From assembly GCA_030065315.1 (NCBI GenBank), contig JASJDB010000014.1, forward strand, positions 1-32,168: a stretch of DNA of 32,168 bases. The letters are read 5' to 3'. This stretch comes from Xenococcaceae cyanobacterium MO_167.B52 (GTDB taxonomy: Bacteria; Cyanobacteriota; Cyanobacteriia; Cyanobacteriales; Xenococcaceae). How positions within the stretch are numbered: position 1 is the first letter of the stretch; each line of letters begins with the position of its first letter. The translations under genes and the position numbers were made by a program. The notes below the pieces were generated by a model. That model saw nothing but the letters and a program-made list of their open reading frames with translations. It was not told where the DNA came from and made no database searches. Shown here piece by piece: positions 22,893-32,013 of this stretch.

Positions 22893-23897
22893 TTGAATAA
22901 CACCAAAACTGGTATTGCCATTATCGGATGCGGTTCAGCAGCACCAAAAAATAAATTAACTAATCAACATCTCAGTCAGATAGTAGATACTTCTGATGAC
23001 TGGATTACTAGCAGAACAGGGATGAAAAATCGCTGTATTGCCGACAAAAATGAATCCTTAACTCAATTATCCACAACAGCAGCCCGAAATGCCCTGGAAA
23101 TGGCAGGAATGGCAGCTAATGAGGTTGATTTAATTATTCTGGCAACTTCTACCCCTGATGACTTATTCGGGAGTGCTAGTAAAGTCCAACATCTACTTGG
23201 TGCAACCAAAGCTGCTGCGTTTGATCTCACGGCTGCTTGTTCTGGTTTTGTCTTTGCTCTTATTACGGCTGCTCAATATATTCGTACAGGAATGTATCGC
23301 AATGTAGTCGTGATCGGCGCGGATGTATTGTCTCGTTGGGTGGACTGGTCAGATCGTACTACTTGCGTATTGTTTGGCGATGGTGCAGGAGCAATAGTAT
23401 GTCAAAGAACCACAGAAAGCGATCGCCTATTAGCAGGAGCATTGTATAATGATGGTAGTCAACATGGTTCTCTTAACCTCCCTTATGAGAGTGAGTCTAA
23501 GCTATTAGTAGAACATATTACTACTCAAGGGGGTAATTATCGACCCATAATCATGAAAGGAAGAGATATCTATCGCTTTACCGTTGGTAAAGTTCCCGAA
23601 GCAATCGAAAAAGCGATGTTTCAGGCGGGTCTAACTTCTGAAGATATTGATTGGCTCCTGTTGCATCAAGCAAATCAACGTATTATGGATGCAGTAGCGA
23701 AAAGACTCAAGTTACCATCCGAAAAAGTATTAAGTAAGATTGCTTATTACGGTAATACTTCTGCTGCTTCTATTCCCCTAACCTTGGATGCAGCAGTGAG
23801 AGAAGGCAAAGTTAAACCAGGAGATACCATTGCTGCATCTGGTTTTGGTGCAGGGTTGACTTGGAGCTCTGCTATTTTTAGATGGGGACAGTTTTAA
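22893..23897 (+). CDS. fabH: 3-oxoacyl-ACP synthase III (FabH)
   Basis: A 334-residue KAS III, which condenses acetyl-CoA with malonyl-ACP to start fatty-acid elongation. The catalytic triad is visible: C116 in DLTAACSGF, H258 in LLHQANQRIMD, and N288 in YYGNTSAASIP. The CoA-binding and glycine-rich loop ASGFGAGLTW closes the protein. The start is TTG at 22893, preceded by AGGGAGA at good spacing; no in-frame ATG is nearby, and the first residues KTGIAIIGCGSAAP are family-typical. In many cyanobacteria fabD follows plsX-fabH; here a DUF1499 gene follows instead, 30 bp on. Confidence 0.96.
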   Translation: MNNTKTGIAIIGCGSAAPKNKLTNQHLSQIVDTSDDWITSRTGMKNRCIADKNESLTQLSTTAARNALEMAGMAANEVDLIILATSTPDDLFGSASKVQHLLGATKAAAFDLTAACSGFVFALITAAQYIRTGMYRNVVVIGADVLSRWVDWSDRTTCVLFGDGAGAIVCQRTTESDRLLAGALYNDGSQHGSLNLPYESESKLLVEHITTQGGNYRPIIMKGRDIYRFTVGKVPEAIEKAMFQAGLTSEDIDWLLLHQANQRIMDAVAKRLKLPSEKVLSKIAYYGNTSAASIPLTLDAAVREGKVKPGDTIAASGFGAGLTWSSAIFRWGQF

Positions 23898-23927
23898 ATT
23901 TCTTCACGATATAGGAGCAAATTTTTA

Positions 23928-24392
23928 GTGCGTCAGCTTATTTCAATCATATTTTCTATATTTATTACTATTGCAAGTAGTTTAATTTTCCCTCAAGCTA
24001 CTTGGGCAATGGGATCTAGTTTGGGAGTAAAAGATGGCTATTTAGCTCCTTGTCCCGAAACTCCTAATTGTGTAGTAAGCCAGAACCCAGATACTAGTCA
24101 TAAAATTTCGCCTCTAGAATATCATAGTGACCAGGCTACTGCACGAGAAACTCTACTACAAGTTCTCACTGTTGTTCCTCGCACTACAGTAACTGAACAG
24201 ACAGAGAATTATATTCGTGCTGAGTCTAAAAGTCGTATTTTCAAATTTGTTGATGATGTGGAATTCTATTTTCCTGACAATGAAAAAGTGATTCACTTAC
24301 GCTCTGCCTCCCGTGTAGGAGAGTCAGATTTAGGAGTTAATCGCAGACGTATTGAGCAAATTCGCCTAGCTTTGGCAGACCTAGATATTTAA
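23928..24392 (+). CDS. Secreted DUF1499 protein
   Basis: A 154-residue protein with an N-terminal signal peptide (hydrophobic at about 4-22, with cleavage likely after ATWA) and a DUF1499 domain. The domain is marked by PCPETPNCVVSQ near residue 40, FKFVDDVEFYFPDNEKVIHL, and RSASRVGESDLGVNRRRIE. The start is GTG at 23928 with AGGAG upstream (23912-23916). It lies 30 bp after fabH, so the two may be cotranscribed. Its stop is 5 bp from the stop of the convergent kinase gene, so their 3' ends almost touch. The molecular function of DUF1499 is unknown to me. Confidence 0.85.
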   Translation: MRQLISIIFSIFITIASSLIFPQATWAMGSSLGVKDGYLAPCPETPNCVVSQNPDTSHKISPLEYHSDQATARETLLQVLTVVPRTTVTEQTENYIRAESKSRIFKFVDDVEFYFPDNEKVIHLRSASRVGESDLGVNRRRIEQIRLALADLDI

Positions 24393-24397
24393 CTGGA

Positions 24398-26197
24398 TTA
24401 TTTATTTAAGGCTTCTTCAACCAGTTCTAAGATTGAATCATAGCGGAAATTGTCAATCAAGTCGGAAATAGATTGATGCAATACCTGATAATCCTCTGGT
24501 ATTTCTTTTAATAATTCTAAGATAACTTCATTATCGACTTTTGTAGTAGCATCTTGTAATTGTAACAGCCATTCTTGGGGCATACTATTTAATGTTTCTT
24601 CAGCTAAATCGTAGCTCGAACCAGGTTGATAGAAAAACTGAGATTCTAAAGAGTCTCCTTCTAAAGATTGAGAGTCTGTATCACAGTATGCTTGAAAACT
24701 AATTAAACTCATATCAGCTTCCCTGACAGGAATAAAAAAGCGTACCACTGTACCTTGATTAACTTCTGATTTAATCGAAACGTCTCCACCCATCAATTGT
24801 ACTAGTTGACGGGTCATTGGTAAGCCTAAACCCATACCTTCATCAGAACGTTCTCCTGTTTCTGTTTGGGCAAAGGCTACAAATAAGTTATCAATTTCTG
24901 ATGCAGAGATACCTCTTCCCGTATCCTCAACCTTAAAATACAAACTATATAGAAAATCATTATCTTCATCAGATTTATATTTTACTGTTAAGGTAACTTT
25001 GCCAACATCGGTAAATTTGATACTATTATCTAGTAAATTAAATAATATTTGACGTAGTTTTTCTTGATCAGTTTCTATGAATTGTGGAACTTTTTTATCA
25101 ATTTTACAAGACAATTTTATTTGTTTTTCTTTGGCTTTAAAAGTAAACATTTGTTCTATGGATTGCAGAAGATTATATAAATCAAAAGTCTGATAATTAA
25201 CAGAAGTTTTACCAGATTCAATACGTGTTACTTCTAAAATATTATTAATTAAATCTAAAAGATGCAAACTATTTTTCTCAATAATAGCTAGATTTTCTTG
25301 TTGTTCTGTAGTAGTAAATTCTTGCTGCATAATTTGGGTGAAGCCAATAATTCCATTAAGCGGAGTACGTAATTCATGACTCATTTTTGCCATAAATTTC
25401 GTTTTAGCTTTTTCAGCAATTAAAGCATTATCAATAGCTTTTTCTAAATCATTGAGAGTATGTTTTATTTGAAGGGTCATGGTATTAAGTGCTGAACTTA
25501 ATGTAGCGATTTCATCTTCTCCCCCTATATCAACTTTAGAATCAAGCTTACCTGATGCAATTGCTTCTGCTAATTGTTGTAATTTTTGTATAGGATTAAG
25601 AATTTGTTTGTTGAAAATAATAATAGTTAATACGATAAAAAGTACAGTAATTAAAACTGAACTATAGATATTGTAAAAACTAGATTTGATTAATTCTTTA
25701 TTGGCACTTTCTAGAGAATATCCAATCTTAACTTCTCCTGCCTCATATTCTGCCACTTGAATTGGTCTGCTCAATTCAACAATTAATTTATGAGATTTTA
25801 ATGTAGAAAGTATGTTATTGTCTTCTGTAAGTTTTTTTTGTTTGATTAGTTGATTGACTATGGGCTTATCCTTGGCAATAACTTGAGACAGTACTTTTGA
25901 GTTTTTATCTAACACAACTCCATAGATAATGTCGCTGTCTTGATTATTTGCTTGTAAAATATAGCCCAATGTTTCTGGATCAGAACGTAAAATTGAGTAT
26001 TCTACAACAGTGTTAATAATTCTGAGTTTAGCCTCCGCTTTTTCTGCTAAATTATTCGCTTTTTGTTGATAAATACGATAACTTTGAGATGCACCAAATG
26101 TTAACTGAAGAACAGCCAAACAAATGCTGGCTATACTCAGATAGCGAAAGGCGATGCTTTCATTGTATTTTTGGCGTAATTTGAGTTTCTTTAACAT
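24398..26197 (-). CDS. Membrane histidine kinase with hybrid-kinase-type C-terminal tail
   Basis: A 599-residue sensor kinase. Two membrane helices (about 17-36 and 176-196) frame a periplasmic sensor of about 140 residues. HAMP is at 197-250. HisKA contains the phosphoacceptor H274 in KMSHELRTPLNG. HATPase has the N-box (N391 in NLLDNSIKF), G1 DTGRGI (425-430) and G2 GMGLGL (454-459). After residue 500 comes a tail of about 100 residues ending in MPQEWLLQLQDATTKVDNEV and LIDNFRYDSILELVEEAL. I recall that segment as the piece that normally follows a receiver domain in cyanobacterial hybrid kinases; no receiver is present here. No response-regulator gene is adjacent, so the partner is elsewhere. 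It is divergent from a FAD oxidoreductase gene with 23 bp between starts. Confidence 0.92.
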   Translation of the reverse strand: MLKKLKLRQKYNESIAFRYLSIASICLAVLQLTFGASQSYRIYQQKANNLAEKAEAKLRIINTVVEYSILRSDPETLGYILQANNQDSDIIYGVVLDKNSKVLSQVIAKDKPIVNQLIKQKKLTEDNNILSTLKSHKLIVELSRPIQVAEYEAGEVKIGYSLESANKELIKSSFYNIYSSVLITVLFIVLTIIIFNKQILNPIQKLQQLAEAIASGKLDSKVDIGGEDEIATLSSALNTMTLQIKHTLNDLEKAIDNALIAEKAKTKFMAKMSHELRTPLNGIIGFTQIMQQEFTTTEQQENLAIIEKNSLHLLDLINNILEVTRIESGKTSVNYQTFDLYNLLQSIEQMFTFKAKEKQIKLSCKIDKKVPQFIETDQEKLRQILFNLLDNSIKFTDVGKVTLTVKYKSDEDNDFLYSLYFKVEDTGRGISASEIDNLFVAFAQTETGERSDEGMGLGLPMTRQLVQLMGGDVSIKSEVNQGTVVRFFIPVREADMSLISFQAYCDTDSQSLEGDSLESQFFYQPGSSYDLAEETLNSMPQEWLLQLQDATTKVDNEVILELLKEIPEDYQVLHQSISDLIDNFRYDSILELVEEALNK

Positions 26198-26220
26198 ATT
26201 AAGTTTATATAGATTAGTTT

Positions 26221-28038
26221 ATGGAAACCATCACCACAGATGTTTTAGTTGTTGGCGGAAGTGTAGGGGGTGTAGCAGCAGCCATTCAAGCATCTCGTCG
26301 TGGGGTCAAGACTATTTTAGCCACTGAATTTAAATGGTTGGGGGGAATGCTAACTTCAGCAGGAGTTTGTGCGCCCGATGGTAATGAATTGCGGTCATGG
26401 CACACTGGATTATGGGGTGCGTATTTACGAGAATTACAAGCTAGACAGATTGTCGGTTTAGATAATGGTTGGGTGAGTTTATTTACTTATCATCCCCACT
26501 GTGGCGCAGCTATTTTTGCTGATTGGGTGAAGCAATTACCTAATTTATTGTGGCTTCAGGGTTATCAACCTTTTTCTGTTATTAAGAATGAAGATCACGT
26601 TACTGAAGTTGTTTTTTCACAACACGGGGAGAGATCTTCCTGGTCAAAGAACATCCCTTACAGTCAAAATCTGCAAATAAAAGCCAAAATAACTATTGAT
26701 GCAACAGAATTAGGTGATTTATTGGCTTTAGCTGAAGCTTCTTATCGTTGGGGATGGGAAACTTCTACAGAGTTTGATGAACCGAGTTTAGTCATTGCAG
26801 ATAGAGATTATCCGAAGCTCAAAGAAACCTATCCCATACAAGCACCAACTTGGGTTTTTTTGTTGCAAGATAATTTAGGGGAATCTTCTTGTCTTCCTAT
26901 CCCCGCATCACTCCATAAACTCTTCAAAGGTGCTTGGGAAAAACATGGTGCTGAAAAATTCTTGAGCTATGGCAAACTAACAGATAATCTTTATATGATT
27001 AATTGGCCCATTGCTGGTAATGATTATGGGGTAGGATTAGAGCGGATCATTGCATCAGAAAGTAGCAGAAAAGAATTTCTTACAGAAGCTTATAATCACA
27101 GCTATAGTTTTGCTGCTTATATTCAGTCAGAATTGGGAAAAAGTTGTAGTCTCGCGGAAGATATTTTCCCCCATCAAGACAGTAGTTTAAATTCCGCTTT
27201 TGCATTCCATCCCTACTATCGGGAAAGCCGAAGAGTAATTGGCAAAACTACTATTACGGAAAAAGATATCTTACCTAGAGCTAATGGCTGTGCTGCAACC
27301 TTACCAGTGAATGAGGAAGGAGTAGTAAATGCGATCGCTGTTGGTAATTATCCCAATGATCATCATTACCCAGGAATCAACTTTCCTCTGCAACCTAAAT
27401 CCATTAAATGGGGTGGAAGATGGACAGGTACACCCTTTACCATACCTTATGACGCGATCATACCTGAAAGTCTAGATGGATTAGTAGTGGCTGAAAAAAG
27501 TATTTCTGTTTCCCATATTGCCAATGGTAGCACCCGTTTACAACCAGTAGTAATGAATATCGGACAAGCTGCTGGTATGGCTGCTGCATTGTGTGTAGAG
27601 TTTAATTGTCAACCAAGAGAATTAGATATCAGAACTTTACAACAAGCTTTACTTACTGATCTTATTGCACCGTCGGCGGTAATTCCCTTGTTTAATTTAT
27701 CTCCCAATCATCCCCAATGGCTAGATTGGCAACAATATTATTTAGATCATCCTGAACACTATCCCCTAGATGGTAATTTTCCTGGTGATGATATTGAAGA
27801 TATTACTGATGCTCATAATCAGATTTATCAAGGTAAATTCTGTTGCTATGGTGAGCAAAGTTATCAGATAATTCTTAAAAATTCTATTTTTAATAAAAAA
27901 ACCTATGGGTTAATTACTCTGCACTCTACAGTTAATAAGCAATTATTAGATTATCCCCACAGTAAATCTATCTCAGTGTTAGGAAGAGTTAGTAAAACTG
28001 GGTATTGGCTGATAGTAGAAAAAATTATTATCGATTAG
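26221..28038 (+). CDS. FAD-dependent oxidoreductase (FAD_oxidored, PF12831-like)
   Basis: A 605-residue flavoprotein. The dinucleotide-binding loop is at the N-terminus (DVLVVGGSVGGVAAAIQASR), followed by the family-typical FKWLGGMLTSAGVCAPDGNE and FHPYYRESRRVIGKTTITE. A second FAD-contacting stretch near the middle of the C-terminal half reads GLVVAEKSISVSHIANGSTR then QPVVMNIGQAAGMAAAL. The last ~120 residues are less conserved and may be a separate small beta-rich domain. Substrate and electron acceptor are unknown. It starts 23 bp from the divergent kinase start, so each promoter overlaps the other gene's 5' region. No Shine-Dalgarno sequence is visible. Confidence 0.85.
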   Translation: METITTDVLVVGGSVGGVAAAIQASRRGVKTILATEFKWLGGMLTSAGVCAPDGNELRSWHTGLWGAYLRELQARQIVGLDNGWVSLFTYHPHCGAAIFADWVKQLPNLLWLQGYQPFSVIKNEDHVTEVVFSQHGERSSWSKNIPYSQNLQIKAKITIDATELGDLLALAEASYRWGWETSTEFDEPSLVIADRDYPKLKETYPIQAPTWVFLLQDNLGESSCLPIPASLHKLFKGAWEKHGAEKFLSYGKLTDNLYMINWPIAGNDYGVGLERIIASESSRKEFLTEAYNHSYSFAAYIQSELGKSCSLAEDIFPHQDSSLNSAFAFHPYYRESRRVIGKTTITEKDILPRANGCAATLPVNEEGVVNAIAVGNYPNDHHYPGINFPLQPKSIKWGGRWTGTPFTIPYDAIIPESLDGLVVAEKSISVSHIANGSTRLQPVVMNIGQAAGMAAALCVEFNCQPRELDIRTLQQALLTDLIAPSAVIPLFNLSPNHPQWLDWQQYYLDHPEHYPLDGNFPGDDIEDITDAHNQIYQGKFCCYGEQSYQIILKNSIFNKKTYGLITLHSTVNKQLLDYPHSKSISVLGRVSKTGYWLIVEKIIID

Positions 28039-28102
28039 TTTTTAGATTATTGAATACAAACTACTAACTCTTAACTCCGAACTAATATTAAATTACTTTT
28101 CT

Positions 28103-28741
28103 CTAATTAAAAGCGTCTTTTAGAGCGGTTCTAGCTGCTAAATTATTACGAGTAGAAAGTAGAATTTCTTTTTCCCGTTCCAAGCGAACGTTAGTATCTT
28201 GCATTTCTAACATCTGTTGCTGTTCTTCTGCTACACCGTAAAGATTACTAGCTACCCAATAAGATAATTCTCTGGGTAAATCAGGAAGATCATCAGGAAG
28301 CTCAATTTTCTGATTAGTGAGTTTAGCAGAAAGGTGAACTACGTCTTTTAGAAGTTTTTCTACTTCGGTTGCTAATGGTTTGAGGTTTTCTGATGTAGGT
28401 TTATCTTCGATCCACTCTACTAAACCCACTCTGTAAGGTTTTTCTCGGACATATTCTAAAACCCGAAATCTTTGCTGTCCAATAGTTAACATCTTCATGC
28501 GGTCATCCTTTAACCTCTGAAAATGCAGAATCTCAGCGCAACAACCATAATCCGCAATCTTTCCTGTGTTGGGATCAATCGATAATACCCCAAATCTGCG
28601 ATCGCTTTCTAGAATAGTATTCATCATGATTCTGTAGCGAAACTCGAAGATATGCAGAGGTAAAGGGCGAGTAGGAAATAATACTACTTCAGGTAGGGGA
28701 AATAAGGGAAGTTCTCTAACAGCAATGGAGGAAGAGGTCAT
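28103..28741 (-). CDS. LON peptidase substrate-binding-domain protein
   Basis: A 212-residue protein consisting of only the Lon N-terminal (LAN/PF02190) domain: RELPLFPLPEVVLFPTRPLP, LHIFEFRYRIMM, FGVLSIDPNTG, and GQQRFRVLEYVREKPYRVGL, with a helical C-terminal part. No AAA+ or protease domain is present. Such free domains are widespread in cyanobacteria and are presumed to bind substrates or partner proteins. It lies downstream of clpB on the same strand with a 158-bp gap holding an inverted repeat, so cotranscription is uncertain. A HIP1 site lies at 28598. Confidence 0.9.
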   Translation of the reverse strand: MTSSSIAVRELPLFPLPEVVLFPTRPLPLHIFEFRYRIMMNTILESDRRFGVLSIDPNTGKIADYGCCAEILHFQRLKDDRMKMLTIGQQRFRVLEYVREKPYRVGLVEWIEDKPTSENLKPLATEVEKLLKDVVHLSAKLTNQKIELPDDLPDLPRELSYWVASNLYGVAEEQQQMLEMQDTNVRLEREKEILLSTRNNLAARTALKDAFN

Positions 28742-28872
28742 ATTTACCGAGAATTTAGAATATTTTTGATTAAAGAAATTTATTTTGCCTTTCTTCTACT
28801 GTAACGGATTTTGCTCTGGAAACTAATGATTTGGATTCTTAGAGAGAGTTGAGTACTCCCTTAGCTGAAGCA

Positions 28873-28893
28873 AGGGTGGGCAATGCCCACCTT
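28873..28893. repeat. Inverted repeat after clpB
   Basis: The core GGTGGGC-AAT-GCCCACC (28875-28891) forms a 7-bp GC-rich stem with a 3-base loop, extended by a weak pair. It lies 7 bp beyond the clpB stop. No run of T follows on either strand, so it is more likely a dispersed cyanobacterial repeat that may act as a transcript end or RNA stabiliser than a classic terminator. Confidence 0.6.
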
Positions 28894-28899
28894 ACTAAA

Positions 28900-31518
28900 T
28901 TAATTAGCTAACATCTCAACTGACAAGCGTTTAAAAGTTAACCTTTCATCTTCTACATCAACAAAGATAGTGTCTCCTCCTTGAAAATCTCCTCTTAATA
29001 TAGATTTAGCAATGGAGGTTTCTAAATATCTTTGAATGGCTCTTTTCAAAGGTCTTGCACCATAGACAGGATCGTAACCCAATTCTGCTAAGAAATCGAT
29101 TGCGCCTTCTGATAATTTGAGAGATAATTTTTGATCTGCAAGACGTTGTTCTAGTCCTTGAACTTGTAGTTTAACAATGGGTTGGAGTTGTTCTTTAGTT
29201 AAACTGTGGAAGATGATAATTTCATCAATACGGTTGAGGAATTCGGGACGGAAACTCTCCTGCATTGCAGCCATAACCCGACTCCGCATTTCTTCATATC
29301 GAGAGTCATCACCAGCTACATCTAAGATATACTGAGAACCAATATTACTGGTCATGATGATAATGGAGTTTTTAAAATCCACAGTACGTCCTTGAGAATC
29401 GGTTAAACGTCCATCATCCAGAACCTGTAACATGATGTTAAACACATCTGCGTGGGCTTTTTCGATTTCATCAAACAGAATTACGGAATAGGGACGACGG
29501 CGGATGGCTTCGGTAAGTTGTCCTCCTTCGTCGTATCCCACATACCCTGGAGGCGCACCAACTAGACGAGATACACTGTGTTTTTCCATGTATTCCGACA
29601 TATCAATCCGTACTAAAGCGTCTTCTGAGTCAAACAAGTTTTTAGCTAGAGCTTTAGCTAATTCAGTTTTACCTACCCCAGTGGGACCCAGGAAAATAAA
29701 GCTGGCTGTAGGACGATTAGGGTCAGCTAATCCAGCGCGAGAGCGTTGAATGGAGTCTGCAACGGCAGTTACAGCTTCTTCCTGTCCAATGACTCTTTCG
29801 TGTAATTCATCTTCTAAATGTAACAGTTTATCTTTTTCCGATTCGACTAATTTATTGAGAGGAATCCCTGTCCATTTGGAAATAATTTCCGCAATATCTG
29901 ATTCAGTGACTTCTTCACGTAACAAATTGCGTCCACTAGATTGCTTTTCAGCTAGTTGACTTTCAATTTCTTTGATTTGACGTTGTAAATCAGTGAGTTT
30001 ACCGTAACGTAATTCCGCAGCTTTATTAAGATCGTAATCCCTTTCCGCTTGTTGAATTGCCAAGTTAACACTGTCTATTTCTTCTTTGAAATTGTTGAGC
30101 TTATCAATTACATCTTTCTCTGATTGCCATTGGGCATTAAGCTCCGATTGTTCTTCTTTTAGATTGGCTAATTCTTTTTCCAAACGTTTTAGTCTTTCTT
30201 TAGAGAGATTATCTTCTTCTTTTCGCAAAGAGAGTTTTTCCATTTCTAACTGAAGAATTTTACGATCAATCTCGTCTAATTCTTCAGGTTTAGAAGTAAT
30301 TTCCATTTTGAGCTTGGCTGCTGCTTCATCTACCAAATCAATGGCTTTATCTGGTAAAAATCTGTCGCTGATGTAACGAGTGGAAAGGGTTGCAGCAGCA
30401 ACTAAAGCCGTATCAGAAATTTTAACCCCATGATGTACTTCATAACGCTCTTTCAAGCCTCTTAAAATAGAAATAGTATCCACCACATTTGGCTCATCTA
30501 CTAATACTGATTGAAAGCGTCTTTCTAAAGCTGCATCTTTCTCAATATACTTACGGTACTCATCCAGAGTAGTTGCACCAATACAACGCAATTCACCTCG
30601 TGCTAACATCGGCTTTAGTAAATTTCCTGCATCCATCGCCCCTTGAGTCGCACCAGCACCGACTACGGTATGGATCTCGTCAATGAACATAATAATGTTG
30701 CCTTCAGACTCAGTAACTTCTTTTAAAACCGCTTTGAGTCTTTCTTCAAATTCTCCCCGATATTTTGCTCCTGCAATTAATGCACCCATATCTAGAGCTA
30801 CTAATTTTCTGTCTCGTAAAGATTCAGGGACATCGCGATTAACAATCCTCTGAGCTAAACCCTCGACAATAGCAGTTTTACCGACTCCAGGTTCACCAAT
30901 CAAGACAGGATTATTTTTGGTACGGCGGGATAATATTTGAACAGTGCGACGGATTTCTTCATCCCTCCCAATCACAGGATCGAGTTTACCTTGTTTGGCT
31001 AATTCTGTTAATTCTCTACCGTATTTTTCTAATGCTTGATATTTTCCTTCTGGATTTTGATCTGTTACCTTTTGATTTCCTCGCACTTGTTTAATAATCT
31101 CCTTTAATTTTTTTTCAGTTAAGCCAAATTCTTTAAATAAATTTTTGCCAACACGATCATCTTTGGCATATCCTAATACTAAATGTTCAATGGATATGTA
31201 TTCATCATCAAAATCCTTACGGAATTTATCTGCTCTATCTAATAAAGTATCTAGGCTACGCCCTAAGTAAATAGATTCTCCGAGATTTTTTACTTTGGGC
31301 TGACTATTAATAAAACGGTCTACTTTGTCTCGTATTTTAGCCACACTAATGTCAGCTTTATTAAAGATGTTAGTCGCTAATCCTTCTTCTTCAATTAAAG
31401 CTTTTAGTAAGTGTTCGCTTTCAATTTGTTGATGTTGATTTTGTTTGGCAATATCTGGGGTTCTTACAATAGCTTGCCAAGCTTTTTCTGTAAACTGTTG
31501 CGGATTTGTTGGTTGCAT
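28900..31518 (-). CDS. clpB: ATP-dependent disaggregase ClpB
   Basis: An 872-residue Hsp100 disaggregase that works with DnaK to rescue aggregated proteins. Domains in order: the Clp N-domain (about 1-145), AAA+ 1 with Walker A GEPGVGKT (208-215) and Walker B FIDEIH, the coiled-coil middle domain (about 410-530) that marks ClpB rather than ClpA/C, and AAA+ 2 with Walker A GPTGVGKT (611-618), Walker B LFDEIEKA and the pore loop GYVGYDEGG. No ClpP-docking loop is evident. AGGAG lies 10 bp before the ATG at 31518. Cyanobacteria usually have two ClpB paralogues; I cannot say which this is. No CIRCE element is present upstream. An ATTGTAGC-GAA-GCT(T)ACAAT hairpin lies at 31643-31662. Confidence 0.97.
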   Translation of the reverse strand: MQPTNPQQFTEKAWQAIVRTPDIAKQNQHQQIESEHLLKALIEEEGLATNIFNKADISVAKIRDKVDRFINSQPKVKNLGESIYLGRSLDTLLDRADKFRKDFDDEYISIEHLVLGYAKDDRVGKNLFKEFGLTEKKLKEIIKQVRGNQKVTDQNPEGKYQALEKYGRELTELAKQGKLDPVIGRDEEIRRTVQILSRRTKNNPVLIGEPGVGKTAIVEGLAQRIVNRDVPESLRDRKLVALDMGALIAGAKYRGEFEERLKAVLKEVTESEGNIIMFIDEIHTVVGAGATQGAMDAGNLLKPMLARGELRCIGATTLDEYRKYIEKDAALERRFQSVLVDEPNVVDTISILRGLKERYEVHHGVKISDTALVAAATLSTRYISDRFLPDKAIDLVDEAAAKLKMEITSKPEELDEIDRKILQLEMEKLSLRKEEDNLSKERLKRLEKELANLKEEQSELNAQWQSEKDVIDKLNNFKEEIDSVNLAIQQAERDYDLNKAAELRYGKLTDLQRQIKEIESQLAEKQSSGRNLLREEVTESDIAEIISKWTGIPLNKLVESEKDKLLHLEDELHERVIGQEEAVTAVADSIQRSRAGLADPNRPTASFIFLGPTGVGKTELAKALAKNLFDSEDALVRIDMSEYMEKHSVSRLVGAPPGYVGYDEGGQLTEAIRRRPYSVILFDEIEKAHADVFNIMLQVLDDGRLTDSQGRTVDFKNSIIIMTSNIGSQYILDVAGDDSRYEEMRSRVMAAMQESFRPEFLNRIDEIIIFHSLTKEQLQPIVKLQVQGLEQRLADQKLSLKLSEGAIDFLAELGYDPVYGARPLKRAIQRYLETSIAKSILRGDFQGGDTIFVDVEDERLTFKRLSVEMLAN

Positions 31519-31717
31519 ATAATTTATCTCCTGTGACGATTGCCCTGAAAATCTAATTTTTAAAAGTTCAGTTTAATAACTAAGAAAAATAGATAAAATT
31601 GCTCATACTAGAGATTTTCTAGCTTAATCCTGTCTTGTTGCTATTGTAGCGAAGCTTACAATTCAGGAAGGTAAGGATAACTCTACCCTATAGTTGTGGT
31701 TAACCCTGACTGCGTTG

Positions 31718-32013
31718 ACCAAAGTATACTTTTAGTTTAGAGCGTAGAATTAGCTTATACTTCAGACGGTCATAATCTGAGCTTGATTAAAAGTCTGAAA
31801 TCGTAAGGTGAGCCAAGAATCCAATTCCTTCTTGTGCTTCCCATTAGCGGATTCAATACAAGTAGCAATGGCTATCTTAAAAAGAGAAAATTCAGGATAG
31901 TATTTGGAGTACAAACATTTCTTCTTGACGAACTTCCAAAGCCGTTCGATGAGATTGAGGTTGGGGGAATAGGATGGCAGATAGAGCAACTCTATGCCAA
32001 GAGAGTCGGCTAA
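31718..32013 (-). mobile_element. IS630-type insertion sequence, truncated remnant
   Basis: This holds the transposase 3' part and the adjoining element end. The 40 bp at 31718-31757 match the inner right end of the MITE at 17211-17250 (reverse complement, 38 of 40). The outermost bases (31701-31717) do not match the MITE end, so the exact border is unclear. On the other side the element is cut at 32013 by a second element. Confidence 0.7.
31762..32013 (-). pseudogene. IS630-family transposase, C-terminal fragment
   Basis: Only the last 83 codons remain. Visible are LADSLGIELLYLPSYSPNLN then LIERLWKFVKKK, which is the DDE_3 end of IS630 transposases; the final catalytic Glu lies in NLIERLWK. 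A basic C-terminal tail follows, to the stop at 31762. The frame enters the second element at 32014, and the N-terminal two-thirds with the catalytic Asp residues is missing from the window. The fragment cannot be active. Confidence 0.85.

Noticed and set aside
28873-28893. Rho-independent terminator after clpB
   Set aside because: The stem is strong but no T-run follows on either strand; the sequence resembles a dispersed repeat.
29504-29959. Two plus-strand reading frames of 69-81 residues
   Set aside because: They lie wholly inside clpB on the opposite strand and have low-complexity, non-protein-like composition.
31519-31717. CIRCE operator upstream of clpB
   Set aside because: No TTAGCACTC/GAGTGCTAA pair is present; only a different short hairpin at 31643-31662 is seen.
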